Shown here: one piece after another, positions 41,229-53,177 of the stretch | Layout: each line of letters opens with the position of its first letter | Position numbering within the stretch: position 1 is the first letter of the stretch | DNA from: Alloalcanivorax marinus | GTDB lineage: Bacteria > Pseudomonadota > Gammaproteobacteria > Pseudomonadales > Alcanivoracaceae | Direction of reading: 5' to 3' | DNA: 64,000 nt | Assembly: GCF_016785095.1 (NCBI RefSeq) | Contig: NZ_JAEKJB010000004.1 | Coordinates: 142,622 to 206,621 of the forward strand | Made by a program: the position numbers and the translations under genes | The notes under the pieces: model-generated | Databases searched by the model: none | What the model was told of the DNA's origin: nothing | The model's input: only the letters and a program-made list of their open reading frames with translations

Positions 41229-41425
41229 AACCTTCTCTAACGGTTGTATACCCGCTGGCGTCAGCAGGCAATCAACAAATGAGGGGTATCACGGTGTTTT
41301 TCAATCCCGGCGGCGGAGGGGTTGACACCCCGCCGACCATAGGGAACAGTTGTTCAAAAACCAACCTATTCTAACTGAGCCGGGGGTGGTTGTGTGGCCC
41401 ACAGCCAGCGGCCAGAGGGAGCACC

Positions 41426-41716
41426 ATGGCAACGGGAACGGTTAAGTGGTTCAACAACGCCAAGGGATACGGATTCGTGCGGCCCGATGAAGGCGGTGAC
41501 GACCTGTTCGTACACTACTCCTATATACAGGAAGAAGGATACAAGACCCTGTACGCGGGACAAAGCGTGGAATACGAGCGCCGCGAGGCCAGCAAGGGCT
41601 ATCATGCGGTGAATCTTAAACCGGGGGACGTGAAGAATGGGGAAGCTCCCTCTTCCCGCCGGCCGGGCAAGGCACGGCGGCGGGATCGGGAAAGCAACGC
41701 CGTCTCCCCGGAGTGA
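41426..41716 (+). CDS. cspD: cold-shock domain protein CspD
   Basis: 96-residue single-strand nucleic-acid binding protein. The cold-shock domain (residues 1-67) has RNP1 KGYGFVRPD and RNP2 DLFVHYSYI. A basic Arg/Ser-rich tail of about 28 residues follows. CspD of E. coli inhibits replication in stationary phase. ATG 41426 follows GAGGGAG. It is divergent from clpS (197-bp gap), the usual clpS/cspD arrangement, and convergent with icd. Confidence 0.93.
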   Translation: MATGTVKWFNNAKGYGFVRPDEGGDDLFVHYSYIQEEGYKTLYAGQSVEYERREASKGYHAVNLKPGDVKNGEAPSSRRPGKARRRDRESNAVSPE

Positions 41717-41737
41717 GGAGGCCGGCGCGGTGGGCGT

Positions 41738-43000
41738 TCAGACGCCCATGTGCTCGATCACGGCATCGCCGAACTGAGAACATTTGAGCAGGGTCGCATC
41801 GGGCATCAGACGCTCGAAGTCGTAGGTCACGGTCTTGGCGGCGATGGCGCCTTCCATACCCTTGATGACCAGATCGGCGGCGTCGTCCCAGCCCATGTGA
41901 CGCAGCATCATTTCCGCGGACAGAATCAGCGAACCCGGGTTCACCTTGTCCTGGCCGGCGTACTTCGGCGCGGTGCCATGGGTGGCCTCGAACAGCGCCA
42001 CGGAACCACCGATGTTGGCGCCCGGCGCGATGCCGATGCCGCCCACTTCCGCCGCCAGGGCGTCGGAGATGTAGTCACCGTTCAGGTTCAGGGTGGCGAT
42101 CACGCTGTAGTCGGCGGGACGCATCAGGATCTGCTGCAGGAAGGCGTCGGCGATCACGTCCTTGATGACGATGTCCTTGCCGGTGCGCGGGTTCTTCATC
42201 ACCATCCACGGGCCGCCGTCGAGCAGCTCGGCGTTGAAGCGGTCGCGGGCCAGCTCGTAGCCCCAGTTCTTGAACGACCCCTCGGTGAACTTCATGATGT
42301 TGCCTTTGTGCACCAGGGTGACGGAATCCTTGTCGTTGTCGATGGCGTACTGGATCGCCTTGCGCACCAGACGCTGGGTGCCTTCACGGGAAACCGGCTT
42401 GATGCCAATGCCACAGCCCTCGGGGAAACGGATCTGGGTAACGCCCATTTCCTCACGCAGGAACTTGATCAGCTTGGTGGCCTCCGGGCTGTCGGCGGCC
42501 CACTCGATGCCGGCGTAGATGTCCTCGGAGTTCTCCCGGAAGATCACCATGTCGGTGAGCTCGGGGTGCCGTACCGGGCTGGGCACGCCTTCGAACCAGC
42601 GTACCGGGCGCATGCAGGTGTACAGGTCGAGTTCCTGACGTAGCGCCACGTTCAGGGACCGGATACCGCCGCTCACCGGAGTGGTCAGCGGGCCCTTGAT
42701 GCCGACGGTGAATTCCCGCAGCGCTTCCAGGGTTTCTTCGGGCATCCAGGTGTCCGGGCCGTAGACCTTGGTGGCCTTTTCGCCGGCGAACACTTCCATC
42801 CAGTTGATGCCACGCTTCGCCCCGTAGGATTTTTCCACGGCGGCGTCCACTACTTTGATCATCACCGGCGAGATATCGACGCCGATGCCGTCCCCTTCGA
42901 TATATGGAATGATCGGATGGTTGGGGACATTCAGGGATAGGTCCGCATTTACGGTGATTTTGTCACCGTCTGCCGGAACCGTGATCTTTTGGTATCCCAT
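41738..43000 (-). CDS. icd: isocitrate dehydrogenase (NADP+)
   Basis: 420-residue dimeric enzyme converting isocitrate to 2-oxoglutarate and CO2. The substrate Ser region ([15 protein letters not shown]), the [13 protein letters not shown] stretch, and [17 protein letters not shown] with downstream Tyr/Arg determinants match the E. coli-type NADP enzyme. It lies between cspD and rluE, as in gamma-proteobacterial relatives. Divergent rluE starts 110 bp away. Confidence 0.97.
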   Translation of the reverse strand: MGYQKITVPADGDKITVNADLSLNVPNHPIIPYIEGDGIGVDISPVMIKVVDAAVEKSYGAKRGINWMEVFAGEKATKVYGPDTWMPEETLEALREFTVGIKGPLTTPVSGGIRSLNVALRQELDLYTCMRPVRWFEGVPSPVRHPELTDMVIFRENSEDIYAGIEWAADSPEATKLIKFLREEMGVTQIRFPEGCGIGIKPVSREGTQRLVRKAIQYAIDNDKDSVTLVHKGNIMKFTEGSFKNWGYELARDRFNAELLDGGPWMVMKNPRTGKDIVIKDVIADAFLQQILMRPADYSVIATLNLNGDYISDALAAEVGGIGIAPGANIGGSVALFEATHGTAPKYAGQDKVNPGSLILSAEMMLRHMGWDDAADLVIKGMEGAIAAKTVTYDFERLMPDATLLKCSQFGDAVIEHMGV

Positions 43001-43110
43001 CTACACTACTCCCTCTGAGAAAAACCGTAGGATTCGGTTGCGGGGCGAGAGTATAGCACCCAGGTGCTACTCTTGCTTGGCTTCCAGCCCGCCGCAGCGA
43101 GATTTCGTCC

Positions 43111-43734
43111 ATGGCAAGACTGATTTTGTTTAACAAACCCTTTCAGGTGCTCTCGCAGTTCAGCGACGAGCGGGGAAGACGCACCCTCAAGGACTACATC
43201 CCGGTGCCGGGCGTCTACCCCGCCGGCCGGCTGGACTGGGACTCCGAGGGCCTGTTGCTGCTCACCGATGACGGCGCCTTGCAGGCGCGCATCGCCAGCC
43301 CGCGCTTCCATTTGCCCAAGACCTACCTGGCCCAGGTGGAGGGCGAGCCCGGGGAAGCGGAACTGGAGCGGCTGCGGCGCGGCATCACGCTCAAGGACGG
43401 ACCCTGCCGGCCGGCGCCGTCACGGGCCATCGACGAGCCCGCGCTGTGGCCCCGCGAACCGCCGGTGCGCACGCGGCTCACGGTAGCGGACCGGTGGCTG
43501 GAAATCACCCTGGACGAAGGTCGCAACCGCCAGGTGCGGCGGATGACCGCGGCCATCGGCCACCCCACCCTGCGGCTGGTGCGCTGGCGCATCGGCGACT
43601 GGACCCTGGACGGGCTCGCCCCGGGGGAATGGCGGGAACTTACCGTGCACGCTCCGAAGCCGCGCCCATCCAGCGCGCGGCCGCCTCGGCGTCGCGCTCG
43701 CGGGCCTCGACCCAGTGCCAGCCGTCGTCGTTGA
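43111..43734 (+). CDS. rluE: 23S rRNA pseudouridine synthase RluE
   Basis: 207-residue RsuA-family enzyme expected to make pseudouridine 2457 in 23S rRNA. The catalytic Asp is in [18 protein letters not shown], and [20 protein letters not shown] is the C-terminal motif. The last 30 or so residues are Arg/Pro/Ala-rich and are read antisense to the end of moaE (95-bp tail-to-tail overlap), so the tail probably has no separate function. Confidence 0.92.
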   Translation: MARLILFNKPFQVLSQFSDERGRRTLKDYIPVPGVYPAGRLDWDSEGLLLLTDDGALQARIASPRFHLPKTYLAQVEGEPGEAELERLRRGITLKDGPCRPAPSRAIDEPALWPREPPVRTRLTVADRWLEITLDEGRNRQVRRMTAAIGHPTLRLVRWRIGDWTLDGLAPGEWRELTVHAPKPRPSSARPPRRRARGPRPSASRRR

Positions 43735-44125
43735 GCTCCTTCTTCCACAGCGGCACCTGGCTCTTGAGGATATCCATCAGAAAGGCGCAGGCCTCGAAAG
43801 CCGCGTGGCGATGACCGGCCCACACCACCACCCGCACGATTTCCTCACCGACCTGGATTTCACCGATCCGATGAATTATTTCGATGGCATTGAGAGGCCA
43901 GCGCTCTCGGGCGTGTTCGGCGATCCGCGTCAGGGCGTTTTCGGTCATGCCCGGATAGTGCTCCAGAAACAGCGCCCGCACCCGGCCGGATTCGTCGCGC
44001 ACGCGACCGGAAAAGCGTACCTCGGCGCCACTGCGGCCATCCTGGCCCTCCACGGAGGACACGCCTTCCAACGGCTCGGCGATGATCGCCACCCGGATGT
44101 CGGTCTCTGCGTTGATGGCGGTCAT
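43640..44125 (-). CDS. moaE: molybdopterin synthase large subunit MoaE
   Basis: 161-residue catalytic subunit that transfers sulfur from MoaD thiocarboxylate to precursor Z. Conserved segments include [38 protein letters not shown] and the Lys pair VPLWKKE. It starts one base after the moaD stop. Its 3' end overlaps rluE on the other strand. Confidence 0.94.
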   Translation of the reverse strand: MTAINAETDIRVAIIAEPLEGVSSVEGQDGRSGAEVRFSGRVRDESGRVRALFLEHYPGMTENALTRIAEHARERWPLNAIEIIHRIGEIQVGEEIVRVVVWAGHRHAAFEACAFLMDILKSQVPLWKKELNDDGWHWVEARERDAEAAARWMGAASERAR

Positions 44126-44126
44126 C

Positions 44127-44393
44127 TCAGCCTCCGGTCACCGGCGGGAACAGGGCCACGGTGTCACCGGCGGCCACCGGACTGTCCGGCGTCGCCAGCT
44201 CCTCGTTGATCGCCACCATGCGCCGGGGGGTGGCCTCGAGGGCGATGCCCACCGCCGGGTACTCGGTGGTCAGCCAGTCGCATAACGCCGCTACCGTGGT
44301 TACCGCCGCCGGCGGGCTTACGCGCAGTACCTCCTCGCCAACCCGCTCACGCAGGACGGCGAAAAAGCGCACCTCGATGATGGTCCCGTTCAT
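44127..44393 (-). CDS. moaD: molybdopterin synthase sulfur carrier MoaD
   Basis: 88-residue ubiquitin-fold protein ending in the required Gly-Gly (VTGG), which is thiocarboxylated by MoeB. It overlaps moaC by 4 bp (ATGA) and is followed at once by moaE. Confidence 0.93.
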   Translation of the reverse strand: MNGTIIEVRFFAVLRERVGEEVLRVSPPAAVTTVAALCDWLTTEYPAVGIALEATPRRMVAINEELATPDSPVAAGDTVALFPPVTGG

Positions 44394-44872
44394 GGGGCCT
44401 CCCGACGGAATTCACCGCTGCGGCCACCGGTCTTTTCCACCAGATGGACGTGCTCGATCTCCATGGCCCGGTCCACCGCCTTGCACATGTCGTAGACGGT
44501 GAGCGCCGCCACCGAGGCGGCGGTGAGCGCCTCCATCTCGACGCCGGTGCGGCCCTTGAGCTTACAGCGGGCATCCACCCTCAGACCGTCGTCGCCGTCC
44601 GGCTCGAGCTGCACTTCCACGCCGCTGAGCATCAGGGGGTGGCACAGGGGAATCAGGTCCCAGGTCTTTTTCGCCGCCTGGATACCGGCCAGGCGCGCCA
44701 CCGCCAGCACGTCGCCCTTGGGATGTTCCTGGTCCAGAATCATGGCCAGGGTGCGTGGCGCCATGCGCACACGGGCGCGGGCGTGGGCGGTGCGGGCGGT
44801 GGTGTCCTTGTCGGTGACATCGACCATGCGGGCGCGGCCCTGGTCGTCCAGATGGCTAAAGGAATCATTCAC
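44390..44872 (-). CDS. moaC: cyclic pyranopterin monophosphate synthase MoaC
   Basis: 160-residue enzyme forming cyclic pyranopterin phosphate from the MoaA product. The motifs [12 protein letters not shown] and [20 protein letters not shown] are diagnostic. GTG at 44872 gives the usual family length; an ATG at 44902 is possible. It is the first gene of moaCDE; moaA and moaB are not in the window. It is divergent from nudJ. Confidence 0.93.
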   Translation of the reverse strand: MNDSFSHLDDQGRARMVDVTDKDTTARTAHARARVRMAPRTLAMILDQEHPKGDVLAVARLAGIQAAKKTWDLIPLCHPLMLSGVEVQLEPDGDDGLRVDARCKLKGRTGVEMEALTAASVAALTVYDMCKAVDRAMEIEHVHLVEKTGGRSGEFRREAP

Positions 44873-44989
44873 GGTCTTGCTTTCTCCCGGAGGTGGCTCC
44901 ATACAACGGCCCGGCGGCTGTCACGGCGGCCTCCGGTGCGCTACCATCTGCGCCCGCTGACCGATCACGACGCCCGGCTGGAGCCTTCG

Positions 44990-45457
44990 ATGAACAGCTT
45001 CGAACCGCACATTACTGTGGCCACCATCGTCGAACAAGAGGGCCGCCTTTTGTTCGTGCGCGAAATGCAGGCCGGCCAGGCGGTGCTCAACCAGCCCGCC
45101 GGGCACGCCGAGTTCGGCGAGGACCTGATGCAGGCGGCCTACCGGGAAACCCTGGAAGAAACCGCCTGGCGGGTGGAGATCACCGACCTGCTGGGGTGGT
45201 ATATTTTTCAGCCCCGGCCTGGCGCCGGTGTCTATTATCGCACCTGTTTCGTGGCCCGGGCCCTGGGCCACGATCCGCACCAGAAGCTGGACACCGGCAT
45301 TCTGGAGGCGCTGTGGCTGAGCCCGGAGGAACTCCAGGCACGCCGCGACGAGCACCGCGGCCCCCTGGTGGAACGCTGCGTGGCGGATTACCTGAGCGGC
45401 CGCCGGCTGCCCCTGGACGCCATCTACCAACACCCCTGGCCGCTGCAGCGCGGCTGA
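44990..45457 (+). CDS. nudJ: NUDIX hydrolase NudJ
   Basis: 155-residue Nudix phosphatase. The Nudix box starts GHAEFGEDL and continues [11 protein letters not shown]; Ala replaces the usual Gly near its end, as in NudJ/YmfB. NudJ acts on nucleoside di- and triphosphates and HMP-PP. ATG 44990 follows GGAG. The order nudJ-mnmA-hflD-purB with rluE nearby matches E. coli. Confidence 0.88.
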   Translation: MNSFEPHITVATIVEQEGRLLFVREMQAGQAVLNQPAGHAEFGEDLMQAAYRETLEETAWRVEITDLLGWYIFQPRPGAGVYYRTCFVARALGHDPHQKLDTGILEALWLSPEELQARRDEHRGPLVERCVADYLSGRRLPLDAIYQHPWPLQRG

Positions 45458-45476
45458 GCGAACGGCGAAACGAACC

Positions 45477-46580
45477 ATGTCCGAATCCCTGCACCGTCAA
45501 GCCCCCCGCGTGATCGTCGGTATGTCCGGCGGCGTGGACTCCTCGGTGGCCGCCGCCCGCCTGCTGGACGCCGGCTACCGGGTGGAAGGCCTGTTCATGA
45601 AGAACTGGAACGAGGACGACGGCACCGAATACTGCACCGCCCGGGAGGACCTGCTGGACGCCATGCAGGTGGCCGGGGTGCTGGGCATCGAGCTGCACAC
45701 CGCCAATTTCGCCGGTGAGTACTGGGACCGGGTGTTCGAGCATTTCCTGGCCGAATACCGCGCCGGGCGCACCCCCAACCCGGACATCCTGTGCAATAAG
45801 GAAATCAAGTTCCGGGCCTTTCTGGATCACGCCCTGACCCTGGGCGCGGACTACATCGCCACCGGCCACTATGCACGGGTCGAACATGATGGCGAACGCG
45901 GCCGGCTGCTGCGCGCGGTGGACCTGAACAAGGATCAAACCTACTTCCTGCACGCCGTGGGCGGCGACAAATTCGCGCGCACCCTGTTCCCCCTCGGCGA
46001 CCTGGAAAAACCGGAAGTGCGGCGCCTTGCCGCCGAACGGGGCTTCGACAACCATAAAAAGAAGGACTCCACCGGCATCTGCTTCATCGGCGAGCGCCGC
46101 TTCAAGGACTTCCTTGAGACCTACCTGCCCGCCCGGCCCGGAGATATCGAGGACGACCACGGCCACCTGATCGGTCGCCATGACGGGCTCATGTACTACA
46201 CCCTGGGCCAGCGCCAGGGCCTGGGCATCGGCGGACGCGCCGACGCCGGCGAGGCGCCCTGGTACGTGGCCGGCAAGGACCTGGAACGCAACGTGCTGAT
46301 CGCCGTCCAGGGCCAGGACCATCCGCTGCTGTTCAGCAATGAGCTGACCAGCGCCGAGGTGGACTGGATCGCCGGCGCCGCGCCCGCCCTGCCCGCCCGG
46401 CTCACCGCCAAGACCCGCTACCGCCAGGCGGACCAGGACTGCCGGGTCGAGGACGCCGGCGCGGGTCGCGTCCGGGTGGTGTTCGATCACCCCCAGCGGG
46501 CCGTTACCCCGGGCCAGTCGGTGGTGTTCTACGACGGCGACACCTGCCTGGGCGGCGCCGTGATCGAGGAGACCCGATGA
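45477..46580 (+). CDS. mnmA: tRNA-specific 2-thiouridylase MnmA
   Basis: 367-residue enzyme that thiolates U34 of tRNA Lys, Glu and Gln with sulfur handed over by the Tus relay. The PP-loop is [12 protein letters not shown]. The catalytic Cys pair lies in [11 protein letters not shown] (about 106) and [10 protein letters not shown] (about 202). ATGA overlap with hflD. The TusBCD partners are in this window at 23951-24885. Confidence 0.97.
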   Translation: MSESLHRQAPRVIVGMSGGVDSSVAAARLLDAGYRVEGLFMKNWNEDDGTEYCTAREDLLDAMQVAGVLGIELHTANFAGEYWDRVFEHFLAEYRAGRTPNPDILCNKEIKFRAFLDHALTLGADYIATGHYARVEHDGERGRLLRAVDLNKDQTYFLHAVGGDKFARTLFPLGDLEKPEVRRLAAERGFDNHKKKDSTGICFIGERRFKDFLETYLPARPGDIEDDHGHLIGRHDGLMYYTLGQRQGLGIGGRADAGEAPWYVAGKDLERNVLIAVQGQDHPLLFSNELTSAEVDWIAGAAPALPARLTAKTRYRQADQDCRVEDAGAGRVRVVFDHPQRAVTPGQSVVFYDGDTCLGGAVIEETR

Positions 46581-47203
46581 ATCACGAACAGCAACAAATG
46601 CTGGCCCTGGCGGCGGTGTTCGAGGCCGCCGTGCTGGCCGACCGCATCGCCACCGGCGCCGACACCGACCCCGGCGCCATGGAGGCTCTGTTCGGCGGCG
46701 TGATGACCATGGACACCGAGACGGCCACCGGCGTTTACCCCGCCCCGGAGCGTCTCCAGGACGGCATGCGCCTGCTTCGCCAGAGCCTGAGCCGGCAGCA
46801 GCCCCGCGAGTCAGCGCGACCGCTGAGCTATGCCCTGGCCCTGCTGCACCTGTCCGCCAAACTGCGCAAGAACAGCGACGTGATCAGCATCCTGCGCCAC
46901 CGGCTGATCGCCCTGGAGGGCCAGCGTGATCATTTCGACGGGCTCACCAGCGCCACCTTCTGCCACCGGCTGGCCGGCATTTATCTGGATACCCTGGGTA
47001 CCTTCCGATTCCGCATCCGGGTCCAGGGCGACCCGGCCAAGCTCCAGGACGAGGACAACGCGGCGCGCATCCGCGCGCTGTTCCTGGCCGGCGTGCGCGC
47101 CGCCTTCCTGTGGCACGCTCACGGCGGTCGCCGCTGGCGGCTGCTGTTTCAGCGCAAGCAACAACTGGAAGCACTAAATAGCATTAAAAACAATAACTTA
47201 TAA
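46577..47203 (+). CDS. hflD: high-frequency lysogenization protein HflD homolog
   Basis: 208-residue helical peripheral membrane protein. HflD of E. coli binds phage lambda CII and its conserved place between mnmA and purB is the main support here. Family segments [16 protein letters not shown] and [28 protein letters not shown] are visible. The last codons and the following gap are strikingly AT-rich. Confidence 0.9.
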   Translation: MNHEQQQMLALAAVFEAAVLADRIATGADTDPGAMEALFGGVMTMDTETATGVYPAPERLQDGMRLLRQSLSRQQPRESARPLSYALALLHLSAKLRKNSDVISILRHRLIALEGQRDHFDGLTSATFCHRLAGIYLDTLGTFRFRIRVQGDPAKLQDEDNAARIRALFLAGVRAAFLWHAHGGRRWRLLFQRKQQLEALNSIKNNNL

Positions 47204-47204
47204 T
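47199..47204 (+). promoter_or_regulatory. possible -10 box of purB in AT-rich gap
   Basis: TATAAT occurs in a run of about 55 A/T-rich bases (47175-47230) that spans the end of hflD and the gap before purB at 47307. No good -35 is seen 17 bp upstream, so this is only a candidate. Confidence 0.35.
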
Positions 47205-47219
47205 ACAAAACCAAAGTAA

Positions 47220-48677
<1,458 letters not shown>

Positions 48678-48713
48678 CACCGCCGCCGGCCCGAGCGCCG
48701 GCCCGGAGCTTTG

Positions 48714-49847
48714 ATGACCGTGGATGCCGTTTCGCCGCGTTTCACGCTGCCCCTGGCGCCTGGGGATTTCCTGGCGCGCTACTGGCAACGCGCCCCCCTG
48801 TTCATGCCCGCCGCCGCTGCCGGGCTCGAACACCCGGATGCCGACACCCTGGCGGGGCTGGCCCTGGAGCCGGAGGTGGAATCCCGCCTGATCGAAGGCG
48901 CCGGCGATGGCCCCTGGTCCCTGGAGCAAGGCCCCTTCGAGGAGGCCCGCTTCAGCGAGCTGGGAGAGCGGGACTGGACCCTGCTGGTGCAGTCCGTGGA
49001 CCACTACCTTACGGAAGTGTCGCTGCTGCTCGACGATTTCGCTTTCCTGCCCGGCTGGCGTCTTGAGGACATCATGATCAGCTACGCCGCCGAAGGCGGC
49101 AGCGTAGGTCCGCATTTCGATCAGTACGACGTGTTCCTGATCCAGGCCAGTGGCCGGCGTCACTGGCGGTTGGGGCCCGTCTGCGACGATGAAAGCCGCC
49201 TGCGCGGCGATGTTCCGCTGAAAATGCTGGCCGACATGCCGGTGGACGGCGAGCATATCGCCGGCCCCGGCGATGTGCTTTACCTGCCCCCCGGCGTGGC
49301 CCATCACGGCGTCGCCCTGGACAGCGACTGCGTGACCTGGTCGGTGGGCTTCCGGGCCCCGGACTACCGGGATCTGCTGGCGGAGGTGGTAGCCGAGACC
49401 CTGGCCGAGAGCCCCACCCGCCTGTACGCCGACCCCGGTCGCGCCCTGACCACCGACCCGGGCCGGCTCGACGCCGGTGAGCGCGAGGCCATGCTGGACG
49501 CGGCGCTGGCGCTGTTCGACCGGGACGCTGGCCGGCGCGCCCTGGCCCGCTGGCTCAGTACCCCCCGGCAAACGGGACTTGATTTTCTGGTCGACCCGGC
49601 GCACATTCGCGCCGCCGACCCGGATGCCGCCCTGGTGCGCCACGGCGGCGTACGCCTGCTGGTGGTGGACGACACCGCCTGGCTGAACGGCGAGGCCTGG
49701 CCGCTACGCGGCTCCCAGGCCGCCCTGGCCGGGCTGCTTGCCCGCCAGCGGCGCTATACGAACGACGAGCTGGCCGCGGTGCTCGACGCCGACAGCCGGC
49801 CCCTGCTGGATCACTGGATAGACCAGGGCTACTTTGCCGAGCTTTAA
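48714..49847 (+). CDS. roxA: ribosomal oxygenase RoxA (YcfD-type, JmjC cupin)
   Basis: 377-residue Fe(II)/2-oxoglutarate oxygenase that hydroxylates an arginine of ribosomal protein L16 in E. coli. The JmjC core holds the metal ligands His and Asp in PHFDQYD and the distal His in GVAHHGVAL. The C-terminal winged-helix part (from about 270) includes LVVDDTAWLNGE. ATG 48714 with GGAG upstream is preferred over a TTG one codon earlier. It follows purB, as in many gammaproteobacteria. Confidence 0.9.
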   Translation: MTVDAVSPRFTLPLAPGDFLARYWQRAPLFMPAAAAGLEHPDADTLAGLALEPEVESRLIEGAGDGPWSLEQGPFEEARFSELGERDWTLLVQSVDHYLTEVSLLLDDFAFLPGWRLEDIMISYAAEGGSVGPHFDQYDVFLIQASGRRHWRLGPVCDDESRLRGDVPLKMLADMPVDGEHIAGPGDVLYLPPGVAHHGVALDSDCVTWSVGFRAPDYRDLLAEVVAETLAESPTRLYADPGRALTTDPGRLDAGEREAMLDAALALFDRDAGRRALARWLSTPRQTGLDFLVDPAHIRAADPDAALVRHGGVRLLVVDDTAWLNGEAWPLRGSQAALAGLLARQRRYTNDELAAVLDADSRPLLDHWIDQGYFAEL

Positions 49848-49857
49848 CGAGAACGCC

Positions 49858-50283
49858 ATGGCCTTTAGCATCATTGAGACAACCTGGGACGAACACCGCG
49901 CCGAACTGAGCGCCCTGCGCGAACGTATCTTCATTGGCGAACAAGGTGTCCCGGAGGAACTGGAATGGGACGGCGCCGACCCCGCCGCCCGGCACTTCCT
50001 GGCGTTCGACGACGCCGGCAAACCGATCGGTTGTCTGCGCCTTCTGGGCAGCGGCCAGATCAGCCGCCTGTGCGTGCTGGAAACCCACCGCAACAGCGGC
50101 GTTGGCCGCGCCCTGCTGGTGGCCGCCGAGGAAGCCGCCCGCGCCGCCGATATGGGCGAGGTGTTCCTGTACGCCCAGACCCACGCCACCAGCTTCTACG
50201 AAACCGCCGGCTTCAGTGTCTCCGGCGGCATCTTCATGGACGCCCACATCCCCCACCGGCAGATGTTCAAGCTGCTGGACTGA
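49858..50283 (+). CDS. GNAT family N-acetyltransferase (ElaA-like)
   Basis: 141-residue acetyltransferase. The CoA-binding motif A is LETHRNSGVGRALL (about 78-91). The N-terminal RERIFIGEQGVPEELEWDG segment is the ElaA/YitI signature. The start at 49858 lies 10 bp after the roxA stop and the next gene begins 1 bp after this stop, so the three are probably co-transcribed. The acceptor is unknown. Confidence 0.88.
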   Translation: MAFSIIETTWDEHRAELSALRERIFIGEQGVPEELEWDGADPAARHFLAFDDAGKPIGCLRLLGSGQISRLCVLETHRNSGVGRALLVAAEEAARAADMGEVFLYAQTHATSFYETAGFSVSGGIFMDAHIPHRQMFKLLD

Positions 50284-50284
50284 C

Positions 50285-50782
50285 ATGCGCTTGCGGCTCG
50301 GCGAGGACGATACCCTGCATCACCCGGACCCGAGCCAGGCCGCCGGAGCCCTGGCCGACCTGATCCGTGCCTGCCGGCGTCGCCTGTGGCTACGGGTGCC
50401 GGCCCTGGACGCGCTCACCGCCGACCCGGCGGTGCTCGACGCCCTCAAAGCCCTCACCCTGTCCTCGCCCCAGGCCGATCTGCGCGTACTGTTCGACGAC
50501 GTGGACCAGACGGTCAAACGCGGCCATGGCCTGGTGCATCTGGCCCGCCGCCTGCCCTCCCGCCTGCATTTGCGCCAGACCCAGCCCGACGACGCCGATC
50601 CAACGCTGTGCTTCGCGGTGGCCGAACGCACCGGCCTGTTCGAAGCGACCGGCTGGCCACGCCCGGAACGCCTGGACCTGTGCGCCCACGCCCTGCCCCG
50701 GGCACCGCGCCGCGCGGAACACTTCGACCGTGTCTGGGAGCGTGCCCGAAGCAATCCGGAGTTGCGCGAATTGCGCCTGTGA
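50285..50782 (+). CDS. conserved hypothetical protein, Arg- and Leu-rich
   Basis: 165 residues, no signal peptide or membrane segment. I do not recognise a motif with confidence; the layout (alternating Leu/Ala-rich helices and short strands, with [20 protein letters not shown] at the N-terminus) resembles proteins found beside GNAT genes in pseudomonads. It follows the acetyltransferase with a 1-bp gap. Confidence 0.65.
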   Translation: MRLRLGEDDTLHHPDPSQAAGALADLIRACRRRLWLRVPALDALTADPAVLDALKALTLSSPQADLRVLFDDVDQTVKRGHGLVHLARRLPSRLHLRQTQPDDADPTLCFAVAERTGLFEATGWPRPERLDLCAHALPRAPRRAEHFDRVWERARSNPELRELRL

Positions 50783-50849
50783 CCTTATCCGGCGCGGCAA
50801 AAAGCGGCATCATAAGAGCCGCACAATAACGACGAATCAAGAGAGACCC

Positions 50850-52211
50850 ATGGCCGAGAGCACCAAATACCTGCTGTCCGAAGAACGCATGCCCCGCGAC
50901 TGGTACAACATCATGGCGGACTTTCCGACGCCCATGGCCCCGGTGCTGCACCCCGCCACCCACCAGCCGGTGGCCCCCGGCGATCTGGCACCGCTGTTCC
51001 CGGACACCCTGATCGCCCAGGAGATGACCACCGAGCGGCACGTGGAAATTCCCACTCCGGTTCGCGACATCTACCGCCTGTGGCGGCCCAGCCCGCTGAT
51101 CCGCGCGCGCCGTCTGGAAAAGGCCCTGGACACCCCGGCGAAGATTTACTTCAAGTACGAAGGGGTCAGCCCGGCGGGCTCCCATAAGCCCAATACCGCC
51201 GTGGCCCAGGCGTTCTACAACGCCGAGGCCGGCATCAAGCGGCTCACCACCGAAACCGGCGCCGGCCAGTGGGGCTCATCGCTGGCCTTCGCCGGCAGCC
51301 TGTTCGACCTGCAGGTCAAGGTGTTCCAGGTCAAGGTGTCGTTCCAACAGAAGCCCTACCGGCAGGCGCTGATGCGCACCTACGGCGCCGAATGCGTGGC
51401 CTCGCCCTCCAACCTCACCGAATCCGGCCGCGCGATCCTGGCGGAGAACCCGGATCACCCGGGCAGCCTGGGCATCGCCATCAGCGAGGCGGTGGAACTG
51501 GCTGCCCAGGACGAGGGCACCAAATACGCCCTGGGCTCGGTGCTCAACCATGTGATGCTGCACCAGAGCGTAATCGGCCTGGAGGCCATGGAGCAGTTCG
51601 AAATGGCCGGCGACGACCCGGACATCATCATCGGCTGCACCGGTGGCGGCTCCAACTTCGCCGGCATCGCCTTCCCGTTCCTGGGCGCCCAGCTGCGTGG
51701 CGGCAAGCGCCGCCGCATCATCGCCGTGGAACCGGCCGCCTGCCCCACCCTGACCCAGGGCCGCTTCGCCTATGATTTCGGCGATACCGCCCATCTCACG
51801 CCGCTCACCAAGATGCACACCCTGGGCTCCAGCTTCACGCCGCCGGGTTTCCACGCCGGTGGCCTGCGCTATCACGGCATGGGCGCCCAGGTGTCCCATG
51901 TGCTGGAGCTCGGCCTGATCGAAGCGCGCGCCTATCAGCAGCTGGGTTGCTTCGAGGCGGCGGTGGAGTTCGCCCGCCACGAGGGCATCGTGCCGGCGCC
52001 GGAGTGCACCCACGCGGTCAAGGGCGCCATCGATGAGGCCCTGCGCTGCAAGGCGGAGGGCAAGTCGGAGACCATCCTGTTCAACCTTTCCGGCCACGGC
52101 CATTTCGACATGCAGGCCTACATCGATTATTTCGACGGCAAGCTGGAAGACGGCGACTACGACGCCGCCGGCGCCGAGGCGGCGCTGTCGCGTCTGCCAC
52201 AACTGGGCTGA
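50850..52211 (+). CDS. TrpB2-type tryptophan synthase beta chain-like protein
   Basis: 453-residue PLP enzyme of the TrpB2 group, longer than TrpB1 and with the N-terminal extension [13 protein letters not shown]. The PLP lysine lies in [11 protein letters not shown], and the phosphate-binding loop is [10 protein letters not shown]. TrpB2 proteins often work without TrpA and can join serine with free indole. No trpA lies beside it. ATG 50850 follows GAGAGACC. Physiological role here is open: indole salvage or serine deaminase-type side activity. Confidence 0.9.
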   Translation: MAESTKYLLSEERMPRDWYNIMADFPTPMAPVLHPATHQPVAPGDLAPLFPDTLIAQEMTTERHVEIPTPVRDIYRLWRPSPLIRARRLEKALDTPAKIYFKYEGVSPAGSHKPNTAVAQAFYNAEAGIKRLTTETGAGQWGSSLAFAGSLFDLQVKVFQVKVSFQQKPYRQALMRTYGAECVASPSNLTESGRAILAENPDHPGSLGIAISEAVELAAQDEGTKYALGSVLNHVMLHQSVIGLEAMEQFEMAGDDPDIIIGCTGGGSNFAGIAFPFLGAQLRGGKRRRIIAVEPAACPTLTQGRFAYDFGDTAHLTPLTKMHTLGSSFTPPGFHAGGLRYHGMGAQVSHVLELGLIEARAYQQLGCFEAAVEFARHEGIVPAPECTHAVKGAIDEALRCKAEGKSETILFNLSGHGHFDMQAYIDYFDGKLEDGDYDAAGAEAALSRLPQLG

Positions 52212-52230
52212 TCATCAAGAGGGGAAAAAA

Positions 52231-52395
52231 ATGGCGTTTTTCGACGGTTTGATCGCGCTGATCGTGCTGGGGCTGGTATTGATGGGCGTCGGCTTCGGCG
52301 CCCGCCAGTCCGCCTGGGGCCTGACCCTGCTGGCCCTGGGCACGATCTGCATGCTGGCCACCATTGGCTATAAGGTCTACATGACCGTTCAGTGA
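52231..52395 (+). CDS. 54-residue membrane protein
   Basis: Two predicted transmembrane helices (about 7-24 and 30-48) with a tight turn FGARQSAW. AGAGGGG precedes the ATG, 19 bp after the TrpB2 stop. Its stop overlaps the end of the TrmB-like gene on the other strand by 7 bp. Function unknown. Confidence 0.65.
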   Translation: MAFFDGLIALIVLGLVLMGVGFGARQSAWGLTLLALGTICMLATIGYKVYMTVQ

Positions 52396-53054
52396 TCCAG
52401 CCCGGCCACCAGCTCCCAGAGCCGGTGGCCGCTGTGACGGTACTTTTCCTCGAAATCGGTGATTGGCTCACCGTCCCCGCTCAGCGGCGACACCGTCGCC
52501 GCGCGGCCCGCCACCTCCAGCGCCCGCGCCATTTCCCTGGCGTAGAGTTCCCAATTGGTACGCAACACCAGGGTGCCCCCCAACGCCAACAGATGGGGAA
52601 ACACCGGGTGGCCGTGCCAGCGGCGCTTCAGGTGCGCGCTTTTCGGCCACGGATTCGGATACAACAGGTAATGGCGCCAGGGTCGCCAGCCGGCGGACTC
52701 CGCCAGACGCCAGAAGCCGGCGCAGTCGGTACGCAGCAACAGCAGATTGCCCGGCGCCTCGAAGCGCCGCGCCGCCCGTTCCAGACGGTGGGCGGACTGG
52801 TCCAGCCCCAGCACCAGCGCCTCCGGATAGCGGCGCGCCAACCATACCGAGGAGCGGCCGGTACCACAGCCGGAATCCAGAATCAGCGGCCGGGCCTGGT
52901 CAGCGAGCCACTGCTCGGCGCGGGCGAAGGCCTGGCGATCGTGGTCCGCCAGGGGAGCCCGCCAGACATGGCCCAGATGGCGACGCACGGTGTCCGCCAA
53001 TGACGAATGCGGCCCGCCCTGGTTGCTGGTCACGGCCCGGCTGTTACCGAACAT
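52389..53054 (-). CDS. TrmB-like tRNA (guanine-N7)-methyltransferase paralogue
   Basis: 221-residue SAM-dependent methyltransferase. The SAM-binding motif I is LDSGCGTGRSS and the TrmB hallmark YPNPWPK is present (about 131-137), followed by KRRWHGHPVF. TrmB methylates G46 of tRNA. The differences from standard TrmB (DSGCG rather than EIGFG) mark it as the secondary TrmB-like group often annotated as a SAM-dependent methyltransferase. It stands alone on the minus strand. Confidence 0.82.
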   Translation of the reverse strand: MFGNSRAVTSNQGGPHSSLADTVRRHLGHVWRAPLADHDRQAFARAEQWLADQARPLILDSGCGTGRSSVWLARRYPEALVLGLDQSAHRLERAARRFEAPGNLLLLRTDCAGFWRLAESAGWRPWRHYLLYPNPWPKSAHLKRRWHGHPVFPHLLALGGTLVLRTNWELYAREMARALEVAGRAATVSPLSGDGEPITDFEEKYRHSGHRLWELVAGLDH

Positions 53055-53177
53055 GGAAAGCCTCGAAGATGGAAATCACGGACGTTTTACGGTGGTTTTT
53101 CACAAATTCCGCTGTGCGGTTCCCGGCCGGCGTCATGATTCGATACACTCCGGCGCGTTACGGGAGAGTTTTTTATT

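Noticed and set aside
41322..41327. TTGACA as a -35 box for cspD
   Set aside because: No acceptable -10 hexamer 15-19 bp downstream, so a promoter cannot be claimed.
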